This document shows positions 41,412 to 51,035 of a stretch of DNA of 64,000 nucleotides, in pieces; the stretch's first letter is position 1, and every line of letters begins with the position of its first letter. Made by a program: the position numbers and the translations under genes. Under the pieces are notes generated by a model. That model saw only the letters and a list, made by a program, of their open reading frames with translations. It searched no databases and was not told the DNA's origin. This DNA comes from Physcomitrium patens (taxonomy: Eukaryota > Streptophyta > Bryopsida > Funariales > Funariaceae). The stretch spans positions 22,883,661 to 22,947,660 of the forward strand of contig NC_037254.1 of assembly GCF_000002425.4 (NCBI RefSeq), given 5' to 3'.

Positions 41412-41546
41412 TATTTTATATGTGGTAAAAATAAAGGGGCTACTACCATATTTTTTTGTAATCAATTCTAATGTGGGTGGCATATGGCATATTTAGCACC
41501 ACTTCTTTCAACTCTTTCTTTAAGAAACTAGATTTGTTCTTATTGT
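41412..41546 (+). pseudogene. Decayed PHD finger at the end of E5 pol
   Basis: One uninterrupted frame of 45 codons (stops excepted) fits C4HC3: Y-x2-C, then C-x2-F, then GWH-x2-Y, then C-x2-C. Two of the eight ligands (TAT codons) are one G-to-A step from Cys and one (TTC) is a single base from TGC. The GWHMAYLAPLLSTL segment is typical of PHD fingers. Confidence 0.75.
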
Positions 41547-41620
41547 AAGATGACTTTTAGCCATGACTTATTTATTGATAAGGATTAAAGATTTTTTCTA
41601 TCATATTTGTCATGTATTCA

Positions 41621-42668
41621 AATTGAGAGTATTTTGGTTGTGCATTTGTATTTTATTTAGATTACATACTTTGTGATTGATTTGAAGCATTCAATGTATT
41701 GTGTATAATAATTTTTTTTTACACAACAGCTATCATGTGATATGGCATTAGATACCAAATTCTATTAAATATATGTAGTTTAGTTTGATTAGTGGTTTTT
41801 CATCCATTGAGATTTTTTTGTTAGTTGACTTTGTTAATATCAACTAAGGTTTGTATACACAAGTAGAAATTTTTTTTTGACTTGACATTCTTCTCAAGTC
41901 AAGTTTAATTAAAGATTTTGAAAGAGAAAAAATTTATTGTAAGGATTTGCTTGAATATGGTGATTTAGCTATTTTAATAAAAAAATAGATTTTTTTTCTA
42001 TTTTTACACTTATATTCCTAGATTTCTTCTTTGTGATATGAAAGATAGCTTAACTTAGTTGTATATAGATTTCTAATACTTTTTTGAAAATAAATTAGAT
42101 GTATATTTTTATTTTATTTAGATTACAAATTTTATGATTGATTTACAACACTCAATATTTTTTGTATAATGACCTTTGTTTATACAAAAAAAATATATAA
42201 AAGCCAAACATCATTTTATAAGAAAAAAATTCTAAAAAGAAAAGTTTCATTAAAATACATTACAATCAAGTTGCAAAACATATATATATATATATTTATC
42301 AAACAAGTTTCACAACAATGTTTTGAATCTATGTGAGCATTATTGGAGTTCAATCACTTATACAATAAAAAATAGCTCTTTAGCTACTAATCATCTATTT
42401 TTAATACTTTGATGCCTAATAATAAGTAAGACATGGTGTTATAAATCTTATCACTTTATATTAAGTAATATATAACAATAGTTCATATCTATTCTTTATA
42501 AACTTAATTATGCACCATCTTATTATATGTTTCTTTAGTATTCTATTACTTCATTGCTTTTTAGTATAAACTAAATTAGTAAGAATTAAATTATGCTATA
42601 ATATTATCTTTAAAATAATTAGGATTGATCTAATATAATCATATTATATCTTTGTTGCTACTAATAAT
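41621..42668. other. Decayed DNA after E5
   Basis: Holds two copies of a ~75-bp block (near 41650 and 42100, sharing TTTTATTTTATTTAGATTACA-like sequence), a 9-bp inverted repeat TTGACTTGA at 41878-41902, and a (TA)n run near 42282. It may be the E5 3' untranslated region. Confidence 0.5.
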
Positions 42669-43210
42669 CTTCACAAATATAATTAACACTTATAATTATA
42701 TAGATTAAATAAGATAGATAGAAATTAATAGAAGTAAGTAAATTTGATGATATCTTGTTGACAAGCTCTTTAGAAGCTTTATACATACAAATTTGGCATT
42801 ATATGAATTTATAGGTGATTAGTAGGTTGAAAATTAGATCAATAAGTTGGCCACATATTATACATGTTAATAACTTGAGGTACAAGTTGGCCATGAGGCG
42901 CTTATATAATAAACTTGTTTTACAAGTTAGACATTTTTTTTGTAAATTGAATACATGTCAAAGGTCCTATAAAACATTGCAACACAATTCTTACTTATGT
43001 AGTATATATGGAAGCAAGAGTGAGGTCTTTCTTATTCTTCTCAATGCCTTTCTTGTTCTTAGTCTTATGTTAAGAGTCTCTAATCTTCTTATCTTTAGAA
43101 ATAGCCATTCTATTTTTAATATTAAACCATCATTAATCAATTATTTTTTCTTTTTTAATAACATAAGAGTATATTGACTCTTTGTTTTTTTGTGATTCAT
43201 ATCCTTGACA
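42669..43210 (+). repeat. Solo LTR of the E2 subfamily
   Basis: Aligns over its length with the E2 LTR: AGTTGGCCACAT, TCCTATAAAACATTGC, TAGTATATATGGAAGC, the GAAATAGCCATTC block and the exact terminus ATCCTTGACA at 43210. No gag or pol follows. No target-site duplication can be recognised at this level of decay; the 5' edge is approximate. Confidence 0.75.
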
Positions 43211-43740
43211 TTGATTGGACTACTAGTCTCTTTAATTAACAAAATTTTTGAAATTTGTAGTATCTTAGTTAGTCTAGACTATGTATAGCTAAATTATTTA
43301 TCAATGGAAGGAGGTGTGGTATAAGTAAAAGAGTTTTTTTTTACAATTATAAAGATTTCATGCAAAGTGAAGAGGTTAAAGTTGAGGTTTATTATGAAAA
43401 ATAGAATAAAAGAGATTAAACAATGTGCAGATGAGGTAATATAGTTGGATGAAAGAAGGTGGTACTAAATATGTATTTATAGTTGAGATAGAAGAAGTAG
43501 AAGTACAACTTGTGCCTCTTTAGCTTTTGAAGATGAGTAGAATAATTAAGAGTCATAAAATAAATCAGAGTTACCAAGTAATTAAGATTTAAGAAATAAT
43601 TAAGAATTTTAGTTGTAATATAAGTAGTTTAAAATAGTACATCATTGTATATAACTCAAGGTTCAAAAATTTGTAGTGGCATTAACAAAAAACCATAGTA
43701 GCATTTGGTAGATAGAAAATTATAATTGCAATAGGAAGAT

Positions 43741-43780
<40 letters not shown>

Positions 43781-44549
43781 CAAATGTCAATACTCTTTAC
43801 TAAGATCATTTATACAAAGATATTTTAAATGGATATGTGAATTTCTTTTTATTATTATTCTTTTTTGTATCAAAAGTCACCATAATTTTAGTGATTTGAA
43901 ATAAAAATAAAAAATAAAAAATTATATATATTATTCAAGGAATAAATTAACATATTAAGTACTCTAAAAATTTTAATGTGGCAAATTAATCAAGGCTTTT
44001 AGTGATGAACCTTAAGGGACAACAACTCTATTGATTAATATAATAATAAAATCTATTATATATTCAAAATAATCTTTAAAACGTAAGAGAAGGCTATTCT
44101 AATTTTTTAATTAATGTTCATTATTTGAAAAAATACCAAGAAAGAATAAAATGTTTCTTAATAAGTGACCTATAATTAAGTATTTTCAAGATAAAAGTTA
44201 CAAAATAATTAAACTAAAAGGCTAAGAAAGAGAAGTGTGATTAGAAAAAATAGAACCACAAAGAATACATTAATTTATGTTATGATTATAAAGACAATCC
44301 TAATAGAGAAGCAAAACCACAAGTACCAATGTCACTAATATTTTAAAGATTATAACATATTGTAACATATTATAACATGATTTTTTTTCTAAATCTTTAT
44401 TTTTTCTAAGTATTTTTTTTTATTCTTACTTGAGTTTTATTAAACCTTTATTTTTTTAAATACATATGTATATATTAATAGATAACTTAAACTTTAAAAG
44501 TTGGTGTAATATTTTTTATTTGAGAAATTAAAAAAATATTATATGCCAT
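43211..44549. other. AT-rich spacer between solo LTR and E2
   Basis: No gene recognised; contains a (TA)n run. Confidence 0.55.
43743..43776. repeat. (TA)n microsatellite
   Basis: Seventeen TA units. Confidence 0.92.
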
Positions 44550-44554
44550 ATTAC

Positions 44555-45115
44555 TGTCACGGACATAATCATGTAAGCTAGTAATTACATATACAAATAG
44601 GTAGAAGTAAGTAAAAGTAGGTAAAAGTAAGTTAATTCTATAGTATTTAATATAGAAGCTTCCTAAAAGCTTCATAGACGCTGCTTTGACTTCATAGGTA
44701 TCTTTAATTGACTTTTTGGATTAGAAACGTGGTCAACAAGTTGGCCATGTGCCACACATGTTGTTAACTTGAAGATCAAGCTAACTATGTAGCCTACACG
44801 TAGAAAAACTTGCCTTGTAAGTCAAGGCATGGGTTCTACAAAGTCAACACATATTGGAGGTCCTATAGAATGTCGCCATGTAGCCTCTAGTTAGATAGTA
44901 TATATAAAGACAAGAGTGAAGGCTTCTTCACTCTTATCAACTCCTTTCTTACTTCAAGTCTAGTTTCAAGGGTCTCTAGTTTTCTTGTCTTTTGGCAATA
45001 GCCATTCCAATTTCTCTTTCAATATACATACTTGTTTATTTATATTTTATTATCTTTCTTTGAGTGAAGGCTCACTTGTCTGAATTGTTTTTTCATCAAG
45101 TTCTTGTCCTTGACA
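44555..45115 (+). repeat. E2 5' LTR (561 bp)
   Basis: TGTCACGG...CCTTGACA ends. TATA box TATATAAA at about 44899-44907, followed directly by a hairpin at 44909-44938. Confidence 0.95.
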
Positions 45116-45135
45116 GATTGACAAGAGTACACCTA

Positions 45136-45147
45136 CAATATCAGAGC
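45136..45147 (+). other. E2 primer-binding site remnant
   Basis: CAATATCAGAGC versus the initiator-Met tRNA complement TGGTATCAGAGC. It lies 20 bases after the LTR end, an offset similar to the 23 bases in E3. Confidence 0.65.
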
Positions 45148-45327
45148 TTTGTCTAATCTTGATTAAGAGTGGATTACTTCTTTTTCTTGATAAGATATAA
45201 GCATATTAGAAGTTGCAGATTACCCTCTTCTAAACTGATATTGTCTTTAGTATTTTCTTTGTTCTCAAGTCCTCTCTTCTATTTGTCTTGAGCAATATTA
45301 GACATCTTCTCTTTTTTAAGTGTTATC

Positions 45328-46334
45328 ATGGCAGAACTTGTTGAAATGAAGAGTGCAATGGCACAAATGTAAGAGCAATTGAGGGAATTAATGCTTGCGA
45401 TGCATCAACTCAATTTACCACCACAAGGAGCAACAAGATTGGCAAGAAGTGAAGATATAGAAATGGTTGGAGCTGCTTCAACATCTGCACCAAATCATGT
45501 CCTTTCTCCTATGGTGGAACGCCCTTCAAATGTTAGAGAATGAAGAATTCCCTATTCGAGAAGTTTGATGGCACCAGATCCAAGTTTCGAGGATTTATCA
45601 ATCAAGTGCAACTTGTGATTGAACTTCAATCCCAAAGCTATCCAACTCCAAGATCGCAAGTTAGATTCATTGGTACACTTCTTTCAGGTTCAGCACTATC
45701 GTGGTTTTCATCTTTTCTTGAACGACGAGATCCAATATTGGATAATCTAGAGACTTTTTTGGTGGAGTTTCGATCCATGTATGGAGAACATGATGCAATT
45801 CGTGTTGCAACCAATAAGATCCGTATTTTATGACAAGACAATCGATCAGTAATGTTATACGCTTCATAATTTTGACAACTTGCAACTAATATCAAGTGGG
45901 ATGATGCTGCACTTATTAGTCAATTTTTCTACGGATTACAATATGAGATAAAAAAATTAATGCTCAACTTACCTGATCCTCAAACATTGAGTCAAGCAAT
46001 TGACTTTGCTGTGAAGTGCGACAATCATCTTTTTGAATTCTGATCTAAGAACCATACAAGTGGACCTCAACGTTACTATAATTCAATGGCAACACCAACA
46101 CCTCTTCAACACATACATTCGAAAGTAGAGGATATGCAAATTGATGCAGTACGTTTCAAACCTCTTATTGAGCAAGAAAAGACTCGTCGTCGTCAAGAAG
46201 GATTATGTTTATATTGTGGAGAACCTAAGCACACTGCTCAACATTGTCCAAAGAAACGATGCAATCACAAAATGAGGAGTATGGTTGTGAAAGAAGACAA
46301 TATGTCGGAAAATGAGTTTGTCCAGCTACAATAG
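45328..46334 (+). pseudogene. E2 gag pseudogene
   Basis: Start MAELVEMKSAM aligned with E3 MAESLESKL. KFDGTRSKFRGFINQ is at about 45567, and the zinc knuckle CLYCGEPKHTAQHC near 46205-46250. Early TAA in place of Gln, a frame change before 45540 and TGA at 45831 disable it. It ends with TAG at 46332-46334 inside a stem-loop shared with E3. Confidence 0.9.
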
Positions 46335-46453
46335 GGACCGTGCGGCTGGAACCTTGCACAATATCTAGTAAAGGTCCTATTCTCTCCTCAGAGCCCTCTC
46401 CTTGTTTTACATTAAATGTTATTTGAAGACCTAAACATTACAAAGTCTCTGCC

Positions 46454-49298
46454 TTGTTAGATTCAGGAGCCTCAGCGTGTTTCTTAGATGAAGAATTTAC
46501 TAAAAGACATAGCATATCTTTAGTAAAGAAAACTAAACCCGCTCATATAGAAGTCATAGATGGTCGTCCATTGTCTTCTGGAGATATTACTCACGAAATC
46601 CTTCCTATAGAAGTAATAATAAATGGTCATAATAGTTTTGTAGTATTTAATATCATTAGATCTCCCTCTAATCCAGTCATTTTAGGTTTATCGTGGTTAG
46701 AAAAATACAACCTTCAAATAGATTGGATTTTTTGAACTCTTACTTTCTCTAAAAGTATAACTAACAATGTAGCTAATCAAGTAGAAAGTCATAAGTTCAG
46801 TTTAATTAAACTCGTATTTATAGGTGCAAAAGCTTTCTTGCATGCTGCTATGAAAGAATCACCATATATTATTTATGCCACACCCGTTTCTACTGGTGAA
46901 AAGACTTCAAGTGGCATTCCAAGCCAATATCAAGAATTTCAAGATATATTTGAAAAAAAGAATGTGGATACACTGCCAAAACATTGTCCCTATGATTGTT
47001 CAATTGACCTTCAAGAAAGAGCACAACCGCCATTCGGACCAATCTACAGTTTATCACAAAATGAGTTGGCTGGACTCAAGGAGTATATTGAAGAAAATCT
47101 AGCCAAGAATTTCATACGCCATTCTAAATCTCCGGCAGGAGCTCCAATTCTATTTGTGAAGAAAAAAGATTGATCATTGCGGATGTGTGATGATTATCGA
47201 GGACTAAACAAGATTACCATCAAGAACAGGTATCCACTATCTTTAATATCTGGACTTCTTCATCAGCTGAATCAAGCTAAGATCTATACAAAAATAGATC
47301 TTTGAGGAGCATACAATCTAGTACGCATCAAAGAAGGAGATGAATAGAAGACAGCGTTTCAAACTAGGTATGGACATTTTGAATACAACGTCATACCTTT
47401 TGGACTTACAAATGCACCAGCAACTTTTCAACATCTAATGAATGATGTTTTTTGAGAGTTTTCGGACGATTTTGTGGTCTATTATCTAGACGACATCTTG
47501 ATCTATTCTAAGAATCCAAAAGAACATGAACTTCATATTTGTCATGTGTTACAAAAATTAAGAGATGCAGGACTCTATGCCAAGATAGAAAAGTATGTAT
47601 TCCACACTACTCAAGTCGATTTCTTAGGTTACATCATTTCAAATGATGGACTTATGATAGATCCTAAGAAAGTTCAAACTATTATAGATTGGAAGATACC
47701 AAAAATGGTAAGAGATGTCCAATGTTTTTTGGAATTTGCCAACTACTATCGGATCTTCATCAAAGTCTTCTCTCGAGTTGCAGCTCTACTTACACATTTG
47801 ATTTGTAAAGACAAACTCCAATGGAATCAAGAAGTGGAAGTTGCTTTTGAATCTTAAAAGACAGTGTTTGTTTCTGCACCAATCTTGTATCATGTTGATT
47901 TTTCCAAAGCATTCTTTATGGAAACAAATGCATCGGACTTTGCTCTAGGTGTGGTTCTATCACAAATGGGAACAGATGACAAACTTCATCCAGTAGCCTT
48001 TCATTCAAGAAAATTTTTAGTAGAAAAAATCAATTATGAGATCCATGACAAAGAACTTCTTGCAATTGTGGATTCTTTTCAAGAATGGCATCATTATCTA
48101 AAAGGCGCTTCCAGTCCAGTCACCGTGTATACGGATCACAAGAACCTCGAATATTTTATGTCAGCACGCGTATTAAATTGTTGCGAAGCTCGTTGGAGCA
48201 TGTCTTTATGAAGATTCAAGGTCATCATCACTTATCGGCCAAGAAAACAACAAGGTTTGTCTGATGCCTTATCTAGACATTTTTATCTTGCACCAAAAGA
48301 AGAAGATGTAGCTTTTGAGCAATAAAGAACAGTTCTCTTGAAGCCGGAGCAATTTCATCTTCGAGCAATAAAATCAACATTGACTGTTGATTTAATTTTT
48401 CTTAAGCAAGTCCAGTTAAGTATGTCTTTAGACCCTCTTGTTCATGATATCAAGAATAATTCTTCTAAATCTCATGATCCCTCTAAATTTGAATTCAAGA
48501 ACAACCTACTCTATTTTAAAGGACGCCTATATGTTCCAGAAAGAGTAGCACGTTTACGTGTTCTTCAAGCTCGTCACGACTTCCCAGCAGCAAGACATTT
48601 TGGATATGATAAGACTTTGGAGCTGATATCTAGGGATTTTTGGTGGCCTCAAATGTGGAAGGCAGTTGAAGACTTTGTACAATCATGTGATGTTTGCTCA
48701 AGATCAAAAACTCCTCGTTATCAACCTTTTGAACTTCTTCAGCCATTACCCATTCTAGAACAACCATGGTCTTCTGTTTCTATGGACTTCATCACGGATC
48801 TTCCAATCTCAGGTTCTTATGACTCTATATTCGTGATAGTAGATCGTTTTACCAAGATGGCACATTTTGTACCATGTACAAAATCTATCACAAGTGAAGA
48901 ATAGCTAAGCTCTTTCTTGACAATATCTATCGCTATCATGGATTATCCAAGGATATTATATCAGATAGGAAAACTCAATTTGTATCAAGATTTTGGCGGA
49001 CTCTTTTCAAGATTCTAAAAGTGCATATAAAACTATCTTCGGCATTCCATCCTCAAACTGATGGACAAACGGAGCATGTTAATCAAGTTTTGGAGAAATA
49101 TTTAAGATGTACCATTAATTACAAACAAGATGATTGGACAACTCTTTTACCATTGGCAGAGTTTGCTTACAATAATACAGTACATTCTTCTACAAAACAA
49201 ACACCTTTTTACTAATTATGGTTATCATCCACGACTTGATACTTTTAACTTTTCAAAAGTTGATAATCCTGCTGCGAAAGATTTAGCAATTCATTTAT
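46454..49298 (+). pseudogene. E2 pol pseudogene, 5' part (protease to integrase core)
   Basis: Protease LDSGAS at 46457, reverse transcriptase with YYLDD near 47480, RNase H (ETNASDFALG), integrase zinc finger, D of SMDFITDLP, SDRKTQF (Gly changed) and HPQTDGQTEHVNQ. At least six in-frame stops (for example 46733, 47171, 47857, 48210, 48902, 49213) mostly replace Trp, Arg or Gln codons. Interrupted at 49298 by E3; it resumes at 55438. Confidence 0.92.
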
Positions 49299-49340
49299 CA
49301 GAGTGTCATGGACATACATTGGAAGATTCTTCGAATATTC

Positions 49341-49460
49341 TTCTAGAATATTCTCTAAAGATTCTCTAAAGATTCCTTTAGAAGGTTCTAGAAGATTCTT
49401 AGAATATTCCCTAAAGATTCTTTTAGAAGGTTCTAGAATATTCTGATAGATTCTAGGAAG
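49341..49460 (+). promoter_or_regulatory. Three heat-shock-type elements on 45-bp tandem units
   Basis: TTCTAGAATATTC (49341), TTCTAGAAGATTC (49386) and TTCTAGAATATTC (49431) each fit TTCnnGAAnnTTC, the heat-shock factor site. Starts are exactly 45 bp apart, on tandem copies of a 45-bp unit. Extra two-unit sites GAAGTTTC and GAAGCTTC lie downstream. The 3' LTR has the same array. Confidence 0.75.
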
Positions 49461-49547
49461 TTGCTCGAGAAGTTTCCTAATTAGTAGAAGTTGTTGGAGA
49501 AGCATCCTAGTTAGCGGAAGTAGCTCGAGAAGCTTCCTATTCAGTAG

Positions 49548-49555
49548 TATATATA
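49548..49555 (+). promoter_or_regulatory. E3 LTR TATA box
   Basis: TATATATA, in the same position relative to the hairpin as TATATAAA in the E2 LTR. Confidence 0.75.
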
Positions 49556-49558
49556 GGA

Positions 49559-49588
49559 GTCGAGGCTGAAGGGTTCTTCAGTCTCGAC
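49559..49588 (+). other. Conserved LTR hairpin (E3)
   Basis: GTCGAGGCTGAAG, loop GGTT, CTTCAGTCTCGAC: 13 pairs including one G-T. It recurs in E2 (44909-44938, 56871-56900), E4 (37985-38014, minus), E0 (20797-20826, minus) and the E3 3' LTR (55276-55305) with paired substitutions. Confidence 0.8.
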
Positions 49589-49738
49589 AACACATCTCTT
49601 GGAGTTCTAGCTCACCTTTCTGGTGTTGTTCTTGTACTCATCTGTTTAATCTAGTTTTGCCACTTCTTCTTGAACTTCTTGTTAGATTTCAAGTCTGTAT
49701 TTTGTGTTCGTGACAATTTGTCGAGACTGCATTTTCAC

Positions 49739-49750
49739 TGGTATCAGAGC
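49739..49750 (+). other. E3 primer-binding site
   Basis: TGGTATCAGAGC, the standard complement of plant initiator-Met tRNA 3' end. It lies 23 bases after the LTR end instead of directly next to it. Confidence 0.8.
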
Positions 49751-49766
49751 TAGTTCCTTCTTGTTA

Positions 49767-49960
49767 GAGAGTGGATTACCCCTCTTCTTGAAGGTGTGCT
49801 AGTGTTTTAGAGGTTGCGGATTACCCTCCTCTAAACTGATATCTCTTCTTTCTCAATATTGGAGCCTTATTCTTCTTGGAGAGAGTGGATTACCCCTCAT
49901 CTTGGAGTCTTAAGGCGTTTTAGAGGTTGCGGAGTATTCTCCTCTGAACCAATATTGTCC
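49767..49960 (+). repeat. Duplicated leader block in E3
   Basis: Two copies, 114 bp apart, of a block containing GAGAGTGGATTACCCCTC and TTTTAGAGGTTGCGGA. E2 has a single copy (45160-45250). It lies in the untranslated leader before gag. Confidence 0.85.
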
Positions 49961-50018
49961 TCTTGTCAAAACTCTTTTTTCTTCTTTCTGAAGGTTAGCC
50001 GAAGGTTAAGACGTTAAA

Positions 50019-51020
50019 ATGGCTGAAAGTTTGGAATCCAAACTAGACGCCATCATAAATGCTCTTGCCTCGTTGTCACATAGGACAACAGAGATCGAAG
50101 GAGTCATGGTAGGACTCCATAACAATGGAGCATCTGGGATAGCGCCATCTAAAGCATATCAGCCTCAAACTTCTGCGCCAGAAGAAGCAGTTCTACCTCC
50201 ATTTCAACAAGATCGAGTAGTCCTACAACGAAAGGAGCCTCGAGTTAGTCTTCCGGATAAGTTTGATGGAACTCGTTCCAAGTTTCGAGGTTTTGTCAAC
50301 CAAATCAGGTTGATAACAATTTTACAACCAGAACGTTATCCGACGGAGGAAGCGCGTGTTGGGTTTGTTGGAACCTTGCTTACAGCACAAGCTCTGTCTT
50401 GGTTTACTCCCTTGTTTGAGAAGCGATCGCCAATCCTGAGCAACTTTGAAACGTTCTTGGAGGCGTTTGCAGAAGCATTTGGCGAGCATGATAAAGTTCG
50501 ATGGGCTACAACAAAGATCCGATCGCTACGACAAAGAACACGCTCTGCATCAGTCTATGCCTCGAATTTCAGACAATTGGCAAGTGACATTAATTGGGGT
50601 GAAGAGGCGTTGGTGAGTCAATTTTATTGGGGCTTGAAAGATGATGTGAAGGACTTGCTGTTATCTCTTCCTGATCCTCAAACGCTCAACGAAGCTATTA
50701 GCCAAGCTGTAAAGTGTGACAACCGCCTATTCCAGCGTCGCCAAGACCAACGTCCAAGACACCAAATGACTCGTTACGACGTGACTATGTCTGCAAATAG
50801 CTTAAACTCACATTCGGAGGCAACAGACATGCAAATCGACACGGCGCGTGTCCGATCTCTTACTCCAACAGAGAAGAAACGGCGTATGGAGGAAGGATTA
50901 TGTTTGTACTGTGGAGAAGAAGGTCACAAGGTTGGAAATTGCCCAAAGAAGCAAAATTGGCACCCTGTCAAGACTAGAAGTGTGATGATTCCGGAAAACG
51001 ACGATGCCCAGCCACAGTAG
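50019..51020 (+). CDS. gag: E3 gag
   Basis: 333-aa structural protein that forms the particle and binds RNA. The first ATG after the leader is used and matches the E2 start. Capsid-like region with KFDGTRSKFRGFVNQ near residues 81-95 and an LSWF motif near 125. CCHC zinc knuckle C295-x2-C298-x4-H303-x4-C308. A short basic tail follows before TAG at 51018. The pol frame (-1) opens at 50978 and so overlaps gag by about 40 bases; the stop codon lies in the loop of a stem-loop shared with E2. Long open frame with no lesions. Confidence 0.95.
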   Translation: MAESLESKLDAIINALASLSHRTTEIEGVMVGLHNNGASGIAPSKAYQPQTSAPEEAVLPPFQQDRVVLQRKEPRVSLPDKFDGTRSKFRGFVNQIRLITILQPERYPTEEARVGFVGTLLTAQALSWFTPLFEKRSPILSNFETFLEAFAEAFGEHDKVRWATTKIRSLRQRTRSASVYASNFRQLASDINWGEEALVSQFYWGLKDDVKDLLLSLPDPQTLNEAISQAVKCDNRLFQRRQDQRPRHQMTRYDVTMSANSLNSHSEATDMQIDTARVRSLTPTEKKRRMEEGLCLYCGEEGHKVGNCPKKQNWHPVKTRSVMIPENDDAQPQ

Positions 51021-51035
51021 GAACCGTGCGGCTGG
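51008..51035 (+). promoter_or_regulatory. Stem-loop around the gag stop codon
   Basis: CCAGCC (51008-51013) pairs with GGCTGG (51030-51035), with a 16-nt loop containing TAG. E2 keeps the structure with TCCAGCT/GGCTGGA (46321-46350). Likely recoding or reinitiation signal. Confidence 0.6.

Larger units (their letters stand above)
38340..41620 (+). pseudogene. E5: decayed gypsy pol of a second lineage, with PHD finger
   Basis: Starts mid reverse transcriptase (DDVIIFSSTP near 38415) and continues through RNase H (HHTLKWLIEL near 39050), the PSPS linker and the integrase zinc finger (QYWWSG, YVSQCKVCD near 39620-39690). After an inserted 747-bp unit come the integrase core (SLDFARSLVVTSHRAKYK at 40510, LAEILTN, near 40990 YHLLYEKEPILP) and its C-terminal DYIYLQYEVP and VLPSGILLL blocks. 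The protein-like frame then runs into a C4HC3 PHD finger at 41412-41546. The sequence is unlike the chromovirus group. Upstream gag and protease are missing and no LTR was identified. Many stops. Confidence 0.8.
49304..49715 (+). repeat. E3 5' LTR (412 bp)
   Basis: TGTCATGG...TTCGTGACA. U3 holds 45-bp tandem units with heat-shock-type motifs, then TATATATA (49548-49555) and a hairpin (49559-49588). Confidence 0.97.
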
